Origin: QHBQ01 sp038230695 | Lineage (GTDB): Bacteria > Chloroflexota > Chloroflexia > QHBQ01 | Direction of reading: 5' to 3' | DNA: 7,524 bases | Assembly: GCA_038230695.1 (NCBI GenBank) | Contig: JBBRMT010000231.1 | Span: 1 to 7,524, forward strand | In this document: piece by piece, positions 1 to 6,652 of the stretch | How the letters are laid out: each line of letters starts with the position of its first letter | Position numbering within the stretch: the first letter of the stretch is position 1 | Made by a program: the position numbers and the translations under genes | Notes under the pieces: generated by a model | The model's input: the letters and a program-made list of their open reading frames with translations, nothing else | Database searches by the model: none | Told to the model about the DNA's origin: nothing

Positions 1-1191
1 GGCCACCGCCGCACCTACATTGGCGCGTTGCCCGGCCGTATCCTGCAAACGATGAAGACGGTGGGGGTGTGCAACCCGGTTTTCATTATGGATGAGATTG
101 ACAAGCTAGGTATGGACTATCGGGGCGACCCCGCCGCCGCACTGCTCGAAGTCCTCGATCCGGAGCAGAACAACGCCTTCAGCGATCACTATCTGGAAGT
201 ACCGTTCGACCTCAGTCGCGTGCTGTTCATCCTCACCGCCAACGTCCTCGATCCGGTGCCTTCTGCGCTGCGTGACCGCATGGAGATAATTGAGCTACCC
301 GGATACACCGAGGAGGAGAAGTTCCACATCGCCCGCCAATTTTTGGTGACCAAGCAGCTTGAGCAGAACGGTCTGGATGAGGCGGAGATGACCTTCGGCG
401 ACCGCGCCCTGCACGAGATTATCCGCAGCTACACCCATGAGGCGGGCGTGCGTAACCTGGAGCGTGAGATAGGCGCGATCTGCCGCAAGGTGGCCCGCAG
501 CGTGGCTGAGGCGGGCGAGGATGATGCGGCCACGCCGAAGCCCCGCCGCAAGGCCAACCCAAATCGCTACAATATCACCGAGAAGACGTTGGAGAAGTAC
601 CTTGGCCCCACCCGCTTCACCTATGGCATCGCCGAGAAGCGCGACGAGGTGGGGGTTGCCACCGGCGTGTCGTGGAGCGCGGCGGGTGGCGATACCATGG
701 GCATCGAGGTGACGCTGATGGACGGCTCTGGCAAGCTGACCTTGACTGGGCAACTGGGCGAGGTGATGCGCGAGTCGGCGCAGGCGGGCATCAGCTATGC
801 GCGGGGCTGGGCGCGGCAGCTTGGCATTGACCCCGCCCGCTTCGAGAAACTGGATATCCACATCCACGTGCCAGCCGGTGCGATACCAAAGGATGGTCCC
901 AGCGCAGGCATCACCATGGCGACCGCGCTGATCAGCGCCCTAACCCAGCGGCCAGTGCGCCGCGAAGTGGCGATGACCGGCGAAATCACCCTGCGCGGTA
1001 AGGTGCTGCCCATTGGCGGCCTGAAAGAGAAGGTATTGGCTGCCCATCGTGCCGGTATTACCACCTTCATCCTACCTAAAGAGAACGAGAAGGATTTGCT
1101 AGAGATCCCCGCCAACATCCGCAAGCAACTGCGCTTCGTGCCAGTGGAGCAGATGAGCGAGGTGATTGGCGCGGCGCTGCGGCAGGACTGA
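1..1191 (+). CDS. lon: ATP-dependent protease Lon (LonA type), 3' portion, 5'-truncated by the window edge
   Basis: The product is the C-terminal half (396 residues seen) of the cytoplasmic AAA+ serine protease Lon, which degrades misfolded and regulatory proteins. The reading frame is open from base 1 and starts inside the conserved GHRRTYIGALPGR segment just after Walker A, so the true start lies upstream. In window numbering, Walker B (FIMDEIDKLG) is at residues 28-37, followed by the sensor-1 region (ILTANVLDPVP), an arginine-finger segment (LRDRME) and a sensor-2 helix (EAGVRNLEREI). A charged linker (KPRRKANPNR) leads to the protease domain from LGPTRF onward. The catalytic serine is S301 in PKDGPSAG and the catalytic lysine is K344 in GGLKEK. 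Their 43-residue spacing equals that of E. coli S679/K722 as I recall it. Nothing is missing from the visible part. The last 93 bases lie antisense to the end of the convergent glycosyltransferase gene. The lon assignment is very secure. Confidence 0.97.
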   Translation, partial: GHRRTYIGALPGRILQTMKTVGVCNPVFIMDEIDKLGMDYRGDPAAALLEVLDPEQNNAFSDHYLEVPFDLSRVLFILTANVLDPVPSALRDRMEIIELPGYTEEEKFHIARQFLVTKQLEQNGLDEAEMTFGDRALHEIIRSYTHEAGVRNLEREIGAICRKVARSVAEAGEDDAATPKPRRKANPNRYNITEKTLEKYLGPTRFTYGIAEKRDEVGVATGVSWSAAGGDTMGIEVTLMDGSGKLTLTGQLGEVMRESAQAGISYARGWARQLGIDPARFEKLDIHIHVPAGAIPKDGPSAGITMATALISALTQRPVRREVAMTGEITLRGKVLPIGGLKEKVLAAHRAGITTFILPKENEKDLLEIPANIRKQLRFVPVEQMSEVIGAALRQD

Positions 1192-3447
1192 GGATAAACC
1201 TTCTTCAATAGATGGGGTTGCTCTAAGCTGGTAAGCTACTCTCAGCGCGGCAACTCCAACCAGGCCCATCAGCAAGCCCGGTACGATGTGATCGAACGCG
1301 GCGGGGAAGTGGTAATAGGACAACTGGAACACTGATTGCGACTGAATGTAGCCGCGCTCCAGCAGCCGCCAGGCATGACCAGCGGGGGAGGCGAATGGGG
1401 AGAAGACCACATTTGTGTACCAGTTAGACGCGCCAACGTAGTTGTATCCATAGTTCCAATCTTCGCCAGCATTGGTAAGCGCACCAAGTATGGCTATCCA
1501 CGCCCCTACCGCTACCAGTAGGCGATAGCCCCAACGTTGCCACCGCTGCCACGCCGCCCAGCTTTGCAAAGCCGCGCCGCTGAAGATAATCAGCAGGCCC
1601 AGGTAGGGCATCAGGAAGCGCGGCCCCCAGCTAACCCCACCTTCCCAGTAGATGTAGGTGCCGTAGAACCACAATGCCACAACCAAGAGCGCCGCAATCA
1701 GGATTGCCTCCCAGCGATAACGTAGCCAGAAAGCCTTTATCGCCCAGGCGCAGAGCAGCACCGGAGGTGCGAACAGTAGCAAACCCTTGCCCGAACTAAG
1801 CAGCAGCCCATACCAGCCGCCCAGCACCGACTTGTCGAACCCGAGGATGTTCTGATAACCGCTGCTGAAGATACTGCCACTGCGTATGTAGTTATAAGCC
1901 AGATGGATGCTATAAAGGCTAAAGACAGGAACGGCTAGCATGGACCCTTCGGCAATCAAACGGCCAAGCACCCCCCGCAAACTCTGCCGCTCCCCCCAAA
2001 CCATGATCGCACGGCGCACCAGCCACCAAAGACCAAAGATCGCCGCTGGCAGTACGTACTCTTCCTTAGTCATCGTCATGTAACCTAGGCTAGTACCCGC
2101 CAGTATCAACCAGCGGGCGTAATGAGGATTGCCTGGTTCGAAAAAGCGCAGCATCGCGTAGAAGGTCAGCAGTAGCATCATCCCCATCAACGGTTCCGTC
2201 CAACTGGTAATGGCATAAGGAAGCGCAAAGGTGGCGAAGAAATAGACCAGGCTGAGGATGGTCGCCAATCGTTCACTGCCATAAAGGCGACGAGCGCAGA
2301 GGAATAGCAATGCTACGGTTATCGCACTAACGATCGGATTGAAGAGGAGGACAAAGAAATAGCGAATTGTCTCTGGCGCACCCAGTATCTTCTCGAATAG
2401 CAACCCCACACTCAGCAATGGGATGAGAGCAAAGGAGTGGCCGAGCGCGTAACGCGAGTAAACGCCAATGGTGGTGTTGGGGTCAGTTTGCGGCGGTGGC
2501 AGTTGCAGCGAACCTCTTACCACGATCGACTCGGCGGTTAGGTACTTGAAGACATCATCGCCAGCCTGAAAATCGGGGACCGCCAGTAGCAAGCCGACCG
2601 CGAGAGTGAGTACAAAGAGCCAGCGCAATGGGCTGCCTTTGCCTCTGGCCGCTGCCAGTATCGGCCAGCCAAGTCTGATCAGGAGCAGCCCTATAAATAT
2701 GCTGCTGGCGTAAACAACAAAGAGCGGGCGATTGTAGGCAAGCAGGGCGGCCAATGCGACGGTGGTGGTGAGGCTGGCGATCAGGCCGCACGCAAGCATC
2801 AGCCGCCTGCCGCTGGGGGCGAAGAAGCTGTAAACGAGCAGGACGATGGCGGCCAGGTAGACGATGTTGCGCCAGTTCAATTCGATGTCGGTGGGCAACT
2901 CCGCGCCAGTTTCGCTGGCGGGCTGAAGGTCCAGCCCATCGGCCAGCATTCCAAATGGTGAGGTGAGCAGGCCGCTGAACATCGCTGGCACTTTGAAGCG
3001 CAAATCCAAGCGACCATCGCTGATCGCATCCTTCTCAATACGCCAGGTGTACCCTTGATAGCGGGGTTGCAGCGCGGCGGGTGGGTAATCCCTGCCGTTG
3101 ACGCTAAGGGTGAACGATACCACCTGCCCGGCGGGAATATCGGTGCGCCCTTGCCCGCTGAGGTGAACGCTGAGGGTGAGCGGGTGGCTGGCGCTGACCC
3201 CAGGTATGGAAATCTCACTATCGTCGCGCAGCCAACGCATTGTACCTATGGGGATGATCCGCCCGTTGACATTACGCACATAGGGCGCATCGGCACCGCC
3301 AATGGTGAGGTGCCATGAGAGCGGCTGCTGATATGCCCAGACTCCAAGCGCCACCGATAGCGCCGCCAATCCAGCCAGGATCAGCAGGTTATAAAGGCGG
3401 GCCAGCCCATTAAAGCTGCGCCCCATATGGGTAAGCAGACCCCCCAT
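1099..3447 (-). CDS. Polytopic GT-C type membrane glycosyltransferase (ArnT/PMT-like, GT39-like)
   Basis: The product (782 residues) is predicted to transfer a sugar from a lipid-phosphate donor to an acceptor on the outer face of the membrane. Donor and acceptor cannot be read from the sequence. A first membrane helix (about residues 18-39) is followed by a beta-rich, non-membrane segment (about 40-190), then roughly ten hydrophobic helices. GT-C-like signs are the acidic pair in GDDVFKY (D297/D298) after a helix, SRYALGHS (331-338), SSGKGLLLFAPP (551-562) and SWGPRFLMPYL (606-616). I chose ATG 3447 because GAGAGG lies 9 nt before it. The in-frame GTG at 3477 would put GGAGG inside the coding region. 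The last 30 residues, a hydrophilic tail after the final helix, are encoded antisense to the end of lon. The gene follows lepB copy B by 108 bp on the same strand. The membrane glycosyltransferase class is fairly certain; the exact family and substrate are not. Confidence 0.82.
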   Translation of the reverse strand: MGGLLTHMGRSFNGLARLYNLLILAGLAALSVALGVWAYQQPLSWHLTIGGADAPYVRNVNGRIIPIGTMRWLRDDSEISIPGVSASHPLTLSVHLSGQGRTDIPAGQVVSFTLSVNGRDYPPAALQPRYQGYTWRIEKDAISDGRLDLRFKVPAMFSGLLTSPFGMLADGLDLQPASETGAELPTDIELNWRNIVYLAAIVLLVYSFFAPSGRRLMLACGLIASLTTTVALAALLAYNRPLFVVYASSIFIGLLLIRLGWPILAAARGKGSPLRWLFVLTLAVGLLLAVPDFQAGDDVFKYLTAESIVVRGSLQLPPPQTDPNTTIGVYSRYALGHSFALIPLLSVGLLFEKILGAPETIRYFFVLLFNPIVSAITVALLFLCARRLYGSERLATILSLVYFFATFALPYAITSWTEPLMGMMLLLTFYAMLRFFEPGNPHYARWLILAGTSLGYMTMTKEEYVLPAAIFGLWWLVRRAIMVWGERQSLRGVLGRLIAEGSMLAVPVFSLYSIHLAYNYIRSGSIFSSGYQNILGFDKSVLGGWYGLLLSSGKGLLLFAPPVLLCAWAIKAFWLRYRWEAILIAALLVVALWFYGTYIYWEGGVSWGPRFLMPYLGLLIIFSGAALQSWAAWQRWQRWGYRLLVAVGAWIAILGALTNAGEDWNYGYNYVGASNWYTNVVFSPFASPAGHAWRLLERGYIQSQSVFQLSYYHFPAAFDHIVPGLLMGLVGVAALRVAYQLRATPSIEEGLSSVLPQRRANHLAHLLHWHEAQLLADVGGDL

Positions 3448-3512
3448 TCTTGACAACCTCTCGTGTCCTCCAAACACTAAAACAAACGTGACCGCCGCAA
3501 GGAATATGCAGC

Positions 3513-3525
3513 GATCACACTGATC
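3513..3525. repeat. Small perfect inverted repeat GATCA-CAC-TGATC upstream of the glycosyltransferase gene
   Basis: Perfect 5-bp arms surround a 3-bp centre, in the 108-bp gap between the lepB copy B stop and the glycosyltransferase start. It could be a small operator half-site pair or a weak hairpin. No T-tract follows it in the leftward direction, so it is not a convincing terminator. An odd-centred repeat this short also occurs by chance. Confidence 0.25.
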
Positions 3526-3555
3526 TTCTTTATTCTTAATCTTTAGTAATCACCA

Positions 3556-4248
3556 CTACGGCCCATTCCCCACCTGCGGGTAAACGTAGTGCGGCACGAT
3601 ACCGAAATCGTCGAGCGGCCAGAAGCCCGCCTCGGCTTTGCCGATGATGCTCTCGTCGGGGACGAAGCCCCAGATGTGCGAGTCGCTACTATTGTTGCGA
3701 TTGTCACCCATTACATATACATGGTCGGGCGGCACGGTCACTTCCTGGGTAGTGGGGTATTCGGGGATATCCTTGATGTACGGCTCGTTCAACTTCACCC
3801 CATTGATGTACACACCATCGTTCTGCCGCACCTGCACCCGTTCGCCGGGCAGGCCAATTACCCGCTTGATATATGGCTTGTCGCTCGGCACCGGCGGGTT
3901 GAAAACGATAATATCGCCGCGTTGCGGGGCGTGGAACAGGTTGACCGGCTGCGGCGTGTCGCTCTTGCTACCAAACAGTTCACTCAGCCAGTTGGTGTCG
4001 TAGCGAAAGTAGACTGCCTTGTTCAGCCAGATGCGTTCGCCATCGTGCAGGCTCGGCTCCATGCTCTGGCCGTCCACCTGCGATGCTTGCACCACGCTGT
4101 AAAACATCACAAAGATGATGGCGGTGAGCAGGATGGTCTCCACCATCTCGCGCACGAACGACCCCGCCCGGCCACCGCTGGATGTGGCAACTTCCTCGGC
4201 GGGGGGTTCTATTGGGTTATCAATGTCGCTGTGCTTACGAAAGTTCAA
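3556..4248 (-). CDS. lepB: Signal peptidase I, tandem copy B (TTG start)
   Basis: This membrane-anchored serine protease (S26 family, 230 residues) removes signal peptides from exported proteins on the outer face of the membrane. A polar N-terminus (1-33) precedes one membrane anchor (about 37-55). The nucleophile is S62 in GQSMEPSL and the general base is K128 in YIKRVIGLPG. Box E, GDNRNNSSDSHIWGFV, is at 181-196. A region of about 25 residues (YFRYDTNWL to NLFHAPQ) between the serine strand and RGDIIVF looks longer than in the classical enzyme. I place the start at TTG 4248 because AAGGAG (4263-4258) precedes it with a 9-nt spacer, exactly as in the paralogue upstream. A GTG at 4323 in the same frame would swallow that ribosome-binding site and add 25 residues unlike the paralogue. 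It ends in VGNGP, as does the paralogue. Both catalytic residues are intact. Confidence 0.95.
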   Translation of the reverse strand: MNFRKHSDIDNPIEPPAEEVATSSGGRAGSFVREMVETILLTAIIFVMFYSVVQASQVDGQSMEPSLHDGERIWLNKAVYFRYDTNWLSELFGSKSDTPQPVNLFHAPQRGDIIVFNPPVPSDKPYIKRVIGLPGERVQVRQNDGVYINGVKLNEPYIKDIPEYPTTQEVTVPPDHVYVMGDNRNNSSDSHIWGFVPDESIIGKAEAGFWPLDDFGIVPHYVYPQVGNGP

Positions 4249-4257
4249 GGCTGAACA

Positions 4258-4263
4258 CTCCTT
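4258..4263 (-). promoter_or_regulatory. Ribosome-binding site deciding the TTG start of lepB copy B
   Basis: On the minus strand AAGGAG lies 9 nt before TTG 4248. The surrounding TGCAAGGAG is identical to the site before copy A, and the spacer length is the same. This shared leader is the main reason to prefer the TTG start over the upstream GTG. Confidence 0.75.
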
Positions 4264-4325
4264 GCATAAGATGGGATAGGCGATTGCATCAGACAGAGCT
4301 AAAACAAGCTTGGTGCGCTTCACCT

Positions 4326-4351
4326 GGGCGTATGCAATTCGCCCCTACGCC
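4326..4351. repeat. Palindromic GC-rich element with two alternative stems, between the lepB copies
   Basis: GGGCG (4326-4330) can pair with CGCCC (4340-4344), flanking a TATGCAATT core that is itself nearly palindromic. Alternatively GGCGTA (4327-4332) can pair with TACGCC (4346-4351). The two stems share bases and exclude each other. From memory, similar GTAGGGGCG...ATGCA...CGCCC palindromes are scattered between genes in several bacterial phyla. No T-run follows on either strand, so it is not a classical terminator. It lies about 80 bp before the copy B start. Confidence 0.45.
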
Positions 4352-4405
4352 AGCCCCAATCCGTTTATCCGTTTTTACAATCCGCTGGCTGATCCGTGTT
4401 TTGCC

Positions 4406-4433
4406 ACTCAGTCCTTAGTCCTCAGCACTTAGA
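4406..4433. repeat. Heptanucleotide tandem repeat, four units, consensus (A/C)CT(C/T)AGT
   Basis: Four contiguous 7-base units are ACTCAGT (4406), CCTTAGT (4413), CCTCAGC (4420) and ACTTAGA (4427). All share CT(C/T)AG in register. The array ends 2 bp from the stop codon of lepB copy A. It resembles the short heptameric tandem repeats known between genes in cyanobacteria. Its function is unknown. The seven-base phase is direct from the sequence; the family comparison is from memory. Confidence 0.6.
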
Positions 4434-4435
4434 AT

Positions 4436-5149
4436 CTAGGGTCCGTTGCCTACATTGGCGTATGCGGGATGCTGCAAGAAGCCCCAGTAGTCAGTCGGCC
4501 AGTAGCTAATCCAGGCTTTGCCAATGATATTCTCATATGGAACGAAGCCCCAGATATGTGAGTCGCTGCTATTGTTGCGGTTGTCGCCCAGCACGTATAC
4601 GTTGTTGGGTGGCACGGTCACTTCGGGCGGATCGCCGCTAGGATAGTCGGGGATAGCCTGAATGTAAGGCTCGGTCAGCTTCTGTCCATTGATGTATACA
4701 CCATCGTTTACCTTGATCTGCACATGGTCGCCGGGCAGACCAATCACTCTCTTAATGTAGTCCTTGCTGGTATCTAGGGGATACTCGAAGACGATAATAT
4801 CGCCGCGCTGCGGGGGGTGGAAGAGGTTGACCATGTTGCTGGGTAGGTTATGATTGCTGGGGAGCAGGCGGGGCAGCCAGTTGGTGTCGTAGCGAAAGTA
4901 GACGGCCTTGTTGATCAGCAGGTATTGGCCGTTGTGCAGGCTAGGATCCATGCTCTCGCCCTCGACCTTGAAGTTCTGCACCACCGCCCGTACCAGCACA
5001 AAGATGATCAGGGTGAGCAGTAGGGTCTCAAGGATTTCGCGGGTCAGCGACTTGCCGGTGCGTCCCTCGGCCTGCGGCGAAACCTCGTCGGTGATGGCGA
5101 TCGCGTTGCTGCCGCCACCCTTCCAGTATGAATCATTGTGGATCTTCAA
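4436..5149 (-). CDS. lepB: Signal peptidase I, tandem copy A (TTG start)
   Basis: This is a second S26-family signal peptidase I of 237 residues, first in the leftward group. A polar N-terminus (1-37) precedes one membrane anchor (about 40-57). The nucleophile is S66 in GESMDPSL and the general base is K133 in YIKRVIGLPG. Box E, GDNRNNSSDSHIWGFV, is at 188-203 and is identical to that of copy B. The insertion-like segment after NKAVYFRYDTNWL is also shared but differs in its middle. The TTG start at 5149 follows AAGGAG by 9 nt, and no upstream alternative fits better. The C-terminus ends VGNGP as in copy B. Near-identity around the active site, with divergent N-termini and insertion centres, indicates an older tandem duplication, possibly with different preprotein preferences. 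A promoter-like TATAAT lies upstream. Confidence 0.95.
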   Translation of the reverse strand: MKIHNDSYWKGGGSNAIAITDEVSPQAEGRTGKSLTREILETLLLTLIIFVLVRAVVQNFKVEGESMDPSLHNGQYLLINKAVYFRYDTNWLPRLLPSNHNLPSNMVNLFHPPQRGDIIVFEYPLDTSKDYIKRVIGLPGDHVQIKVNDGVYINGQKLTEPYIQAIPDYPSGDPPEVTVPPNNVYVLGDNRNNSSDSHIWGFVPYENIIGKAWISYWPTDYWGFLQHPAYANVGNGP

Positions 5150-5158
5150 CGCGGACCG

Positions 5159-5164
5159 CTCCTT
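5159..5164 (-). promoter_or_regulatory. Ribosome-binding site for the TTG start of lepB copy A
   Basis: AAGGAG on the minus strand sits 9 nt before TTG 5149. It matches the copy B site in sequence and spacing, so the two sites support each other. Confidence 0.75.
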
Positions 5165-5189
5165 GCAGTAGACAGAATCTTACCAGCGC

Positions 5190-5218
5190 ATTATAATACA
5201 TCTCAATGTAAAATGCTA
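5190..5218 (-). promoter_or_regulatory. Candidate promoter for the leftward lepB group
   Basis: A perfect TATAAT (-10) reads leftward at 5195-5190. Its -35 region at 5218-5213 (TAGCAT) is poor. Transcription would begin near 5183 and leave a leader of about 35 nt containing the AAGGAG. On the other strand of the same 147-bp divergent gap, only weak boxes (TTGCAG at 5234-5239 with TTAACC 17 nt on) are visible for the rightward gene. Confidence 0.45.
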
Positions 5219-5296
5219 GCAGCAGCCCCATATTTGCAGGGCGGCGCAGGCTAACTTTAACCAGCATCTAATCCGAACCACGACGAGGAAACCTCA

Positions 5297-6307
5297 ATGC
5301 GCGAAGCCAGTTACTATCACCCCGACAAAGAGCGGGTAATGTGCGAATTGTGTGAGTACCAGTGCCGCATCGCTGAGGGACATAGCGGCGCGTGCCGGGT
5401 GCGCGGCAACATAGGGGGCAAGCTGTACACCACCAACTATGGTCAGGTGGCAACCGCCGCCCTGGGGCCAATCGAGCAGACCCCGTTCTACCATTTCTTC
5501 CCTGCCACCCGCGTGCTGCACGTAGGTAGCAGCGGTGGCAACGCGCATAGCATCCACGGCCTGGCGGCAGCCAGCGTCACCGAGGAGCGACGCGGGCGTG
5601 AGGTGGATGCCGACAAGCTGGTAGAGGTGGGCATCAAGCAGCGGGCGCGTGGGCTAGTCTGGGATTTCAGCGAACCGATCATCTGGTTCGAGTACGTGCT
5701 GGCAAGCACCAAGCTGGCCGATGCGCGAGGGATGTACACCGCATTTCGCACCGACGGCTATATCAGCAACAAGGCGTTGAGTGCCATCGGCCATTACCTC
5801 GACGGCTGGGCGGTGGAGATTATCGGCCTTAGCCCCTCCATGTATCGTCATCTGCGCCGTGCGCCCCGCTTCGAGCAGATCCTGGAAGCGACCGCCGCTG
5901 CCCAGCGCGAGTTCAAGTGCCACGTGGAAGTCAGCACCCCGCTCTACACTGGGCTGAACGACGATGCTGAGAACCTTAGCCGCGTAGCAGAGTGGATGAG
6001 GTTGGCGTTGGGGGCGCAAACGCCATGGCAGGTTAGCCTCGCGCCAGGGCGTGAACTCGATATTGAAGGTCAAGCTGCGCTGGAGCGGGCGCGAACGGCG
6101 GGCCAGGCAGCCGGGCTACAGTTCGTCTATGTCAACGATGGCAACGGTGAGCCAGTCAACACCTATTGCCCTAATTGCAAGGCGCTGGTGATGAGCAGGG
6201 TAGGCGACGAGGTGCGAGCCAATATTACCCTCGGCCATTGCGGACGCTGCGACTACAATATCAACATCCGCAACACCATCTTCAAGGTCGAACTGGGCAA
6301 TCATTAA
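5297..6307 (+). CDS. AmmeMemoRadiSam radical SAM protein homologue (AmrS-like) lacking the CxxxCxxC cluster cysteines; probable pseudoenzyme
   Basis: The 336 residues follow the AmmeMemoRadiSam radical SAM family from end to end. A cysteine motif CELCEYQCRIAEGHSGAC (C16, C19, C23, C33) leads into GPIEQTPFYHFFP (57-69), the EPIIWFEY segment (126-133), DGYIS (153-157), TGLNDD (218-223), TPW (242-244) and a C-terminal zinc-ribbon-like pattern (C291, C294, C315, C318). Family members carry the [4Fe-4S]-binding CxxxCxxC after the HFxPGxxxLxxGxxG stretch. Here those positions are G81, S85 and G88 (GGC, AGC, GGC), each one base from TGC. The family's VDLK and HISRF motifs also read VEII and QVSLA. 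The frame is intact, and the ATG start has AGGA 7 nt upstream. I infer a stable protein that cannot perform normal radical SAM chemistry, perhaps a scaffold or regulator. No Memo or AMMECR1 partner is in the window. Family membership is strong; function is unknown. Confidence 0.88.
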   Translation: MREASYYHPDKERVMCELCEYQCRIAEGHSGACRVRGNIGGKLYTTNYGQVATAALGPIEQTPFYHFFPATRVLHVGSSGGNAHSIHGLAAASVTEERRGREVDADKLVEVGIKQRARGLVWDFSEPIIWFEYVLASTKLADARGMYTAFRTDGYISNKALSAIGHYLDGWAVEIIGLSPSMYRHLRRAPRFEQILEATAAAQREFKCHVEVSTPLYTGLNDDAENLSRVAEWMRLALGAQTPWQVSLAPGRELDIEGQAALERARTAGQAAGLQFVYVNDGNGEPVNTYCPNCKALVMSRVGDEVRANITLGHCGRCDYNINIRNTIFKVELGNH

Positions 6308-6330
6308 TAGCCCTTTCAGCTACATGGTGG

Positions 6331-6354
6331 TAGGACTTTATTCCTAATTTTCGT
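6331..6354 (+). terminator. Weak candidate terminator after the AmrS-like gene
   Basis: TAGGA (6331-6335) pairs with TCCTA (6342-6346) around a 6-nt loop and is followed by ATTTTCG. The 5-bp stem is AU-rich and the U-run is short, so any termination would be inefficient. It begins 23 bp after the stop codon. Confidence 0.3.
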
Positions 6355-6382
6355 TTAGTTACGTCAATCTAGCAGCAGGGTG

Positions 6383-6411
6383 TTGCAATTGCGCGTAGCT
6401 TGACATATAAT
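6383..6411 (+). promoter_or_regulatory. Strong sigma-70-like promoter upstream of the kinase
   Basis: TTGCAA (6383-6388) and a perfect TATAAT (6406-6411) are separated by exactly 17 nt. This is the best promoter match in the window. Transcription would start near 6418, 369 nt before the kinase start and a few bases before the first hairpin. Confidence 0.65.
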
Positions 6412-6421
6412 TGTAGGCAAG

Positions 6422-6558
6422 GCTGGGTCACAGCGCACGCAGAACCCGGCAAGGCAGGCATCCGCTCGCAAGGTTGGTTAATAGCAAGCAGCAAAGGTGG
6501 CAAATTAAATATTATCATTGTATCCGGTTTCTTTCTTTTCCCGCCACCATTGCCCGCT
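6422..6558 (+). ncRNA. Possible structured leader or small RNA (two hairpins behind the promoter)
   Basis: The first stem pairs GCTGGGT (6422-6428) with ACCCGGC (6444-6450): seven pairs including one G-U, with a 15-nt loop. The second pairs GCAAAGGTGGC (6491-6501) with GCCACCATTGC (6543-6553): ten pairs and one A-A mismatch around a 41-nt AU-rich loop. Three further pairs (6487-6489 with 6556-6558) extend it across a small internal loop. I do not recognise a known riboswitch, 6S, SRP or tmRNA signature. It is offered as a candidate because it begins just after the predicted transcription start. Confidence 0.25.
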
Positions 6559-6652
6559 CCACGCTTCAACACCACTGCCGCGCCCTCGGCTGCTTAGTCA
6601 CTCATACGCGCCAACTTTATCGTTCATCGAATACAGCTATGCCCAGGCCGTG

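Noticed and set aside
295..867. A 190-codon leftward open frame
   Set aside because: It is antisense to the lon ATPase and protease domains, which are conserved residue by residue. It is a consequence of GC-rich codon use.
3448..3477. GTG 3477 as the start of the glycosyltransferase
   Set aside because: The GGAGG and GAGAGG ribosome-binding sequences lie after it, so initiation at ATG 3447 fits better.
3589..4254. A 221-codon rightward open frame
   Set aside because: It lies entirely antisense to lepB copy B, whose catalytic motifs are clear. The translated product has no recognisable domain and shows the His/Val/Arg-rich look of a shadow frame.
3556..4323. GTG 4323 as the start of lepB copy B
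   Set aside because: This would place the AAGGAG inside the coding region and add 25 residues that the paralogue lacks. TTG 4248 matches the paralogue's start arrangement exactly.
6400..6428. TTGACA at 6400-6405 as a -35 box
   Set aside because: No -10-like sequence lies 16-18 nt downstream (TGGGTC region). The overlapping TTGCAA-17-TATAAT pair is far better.
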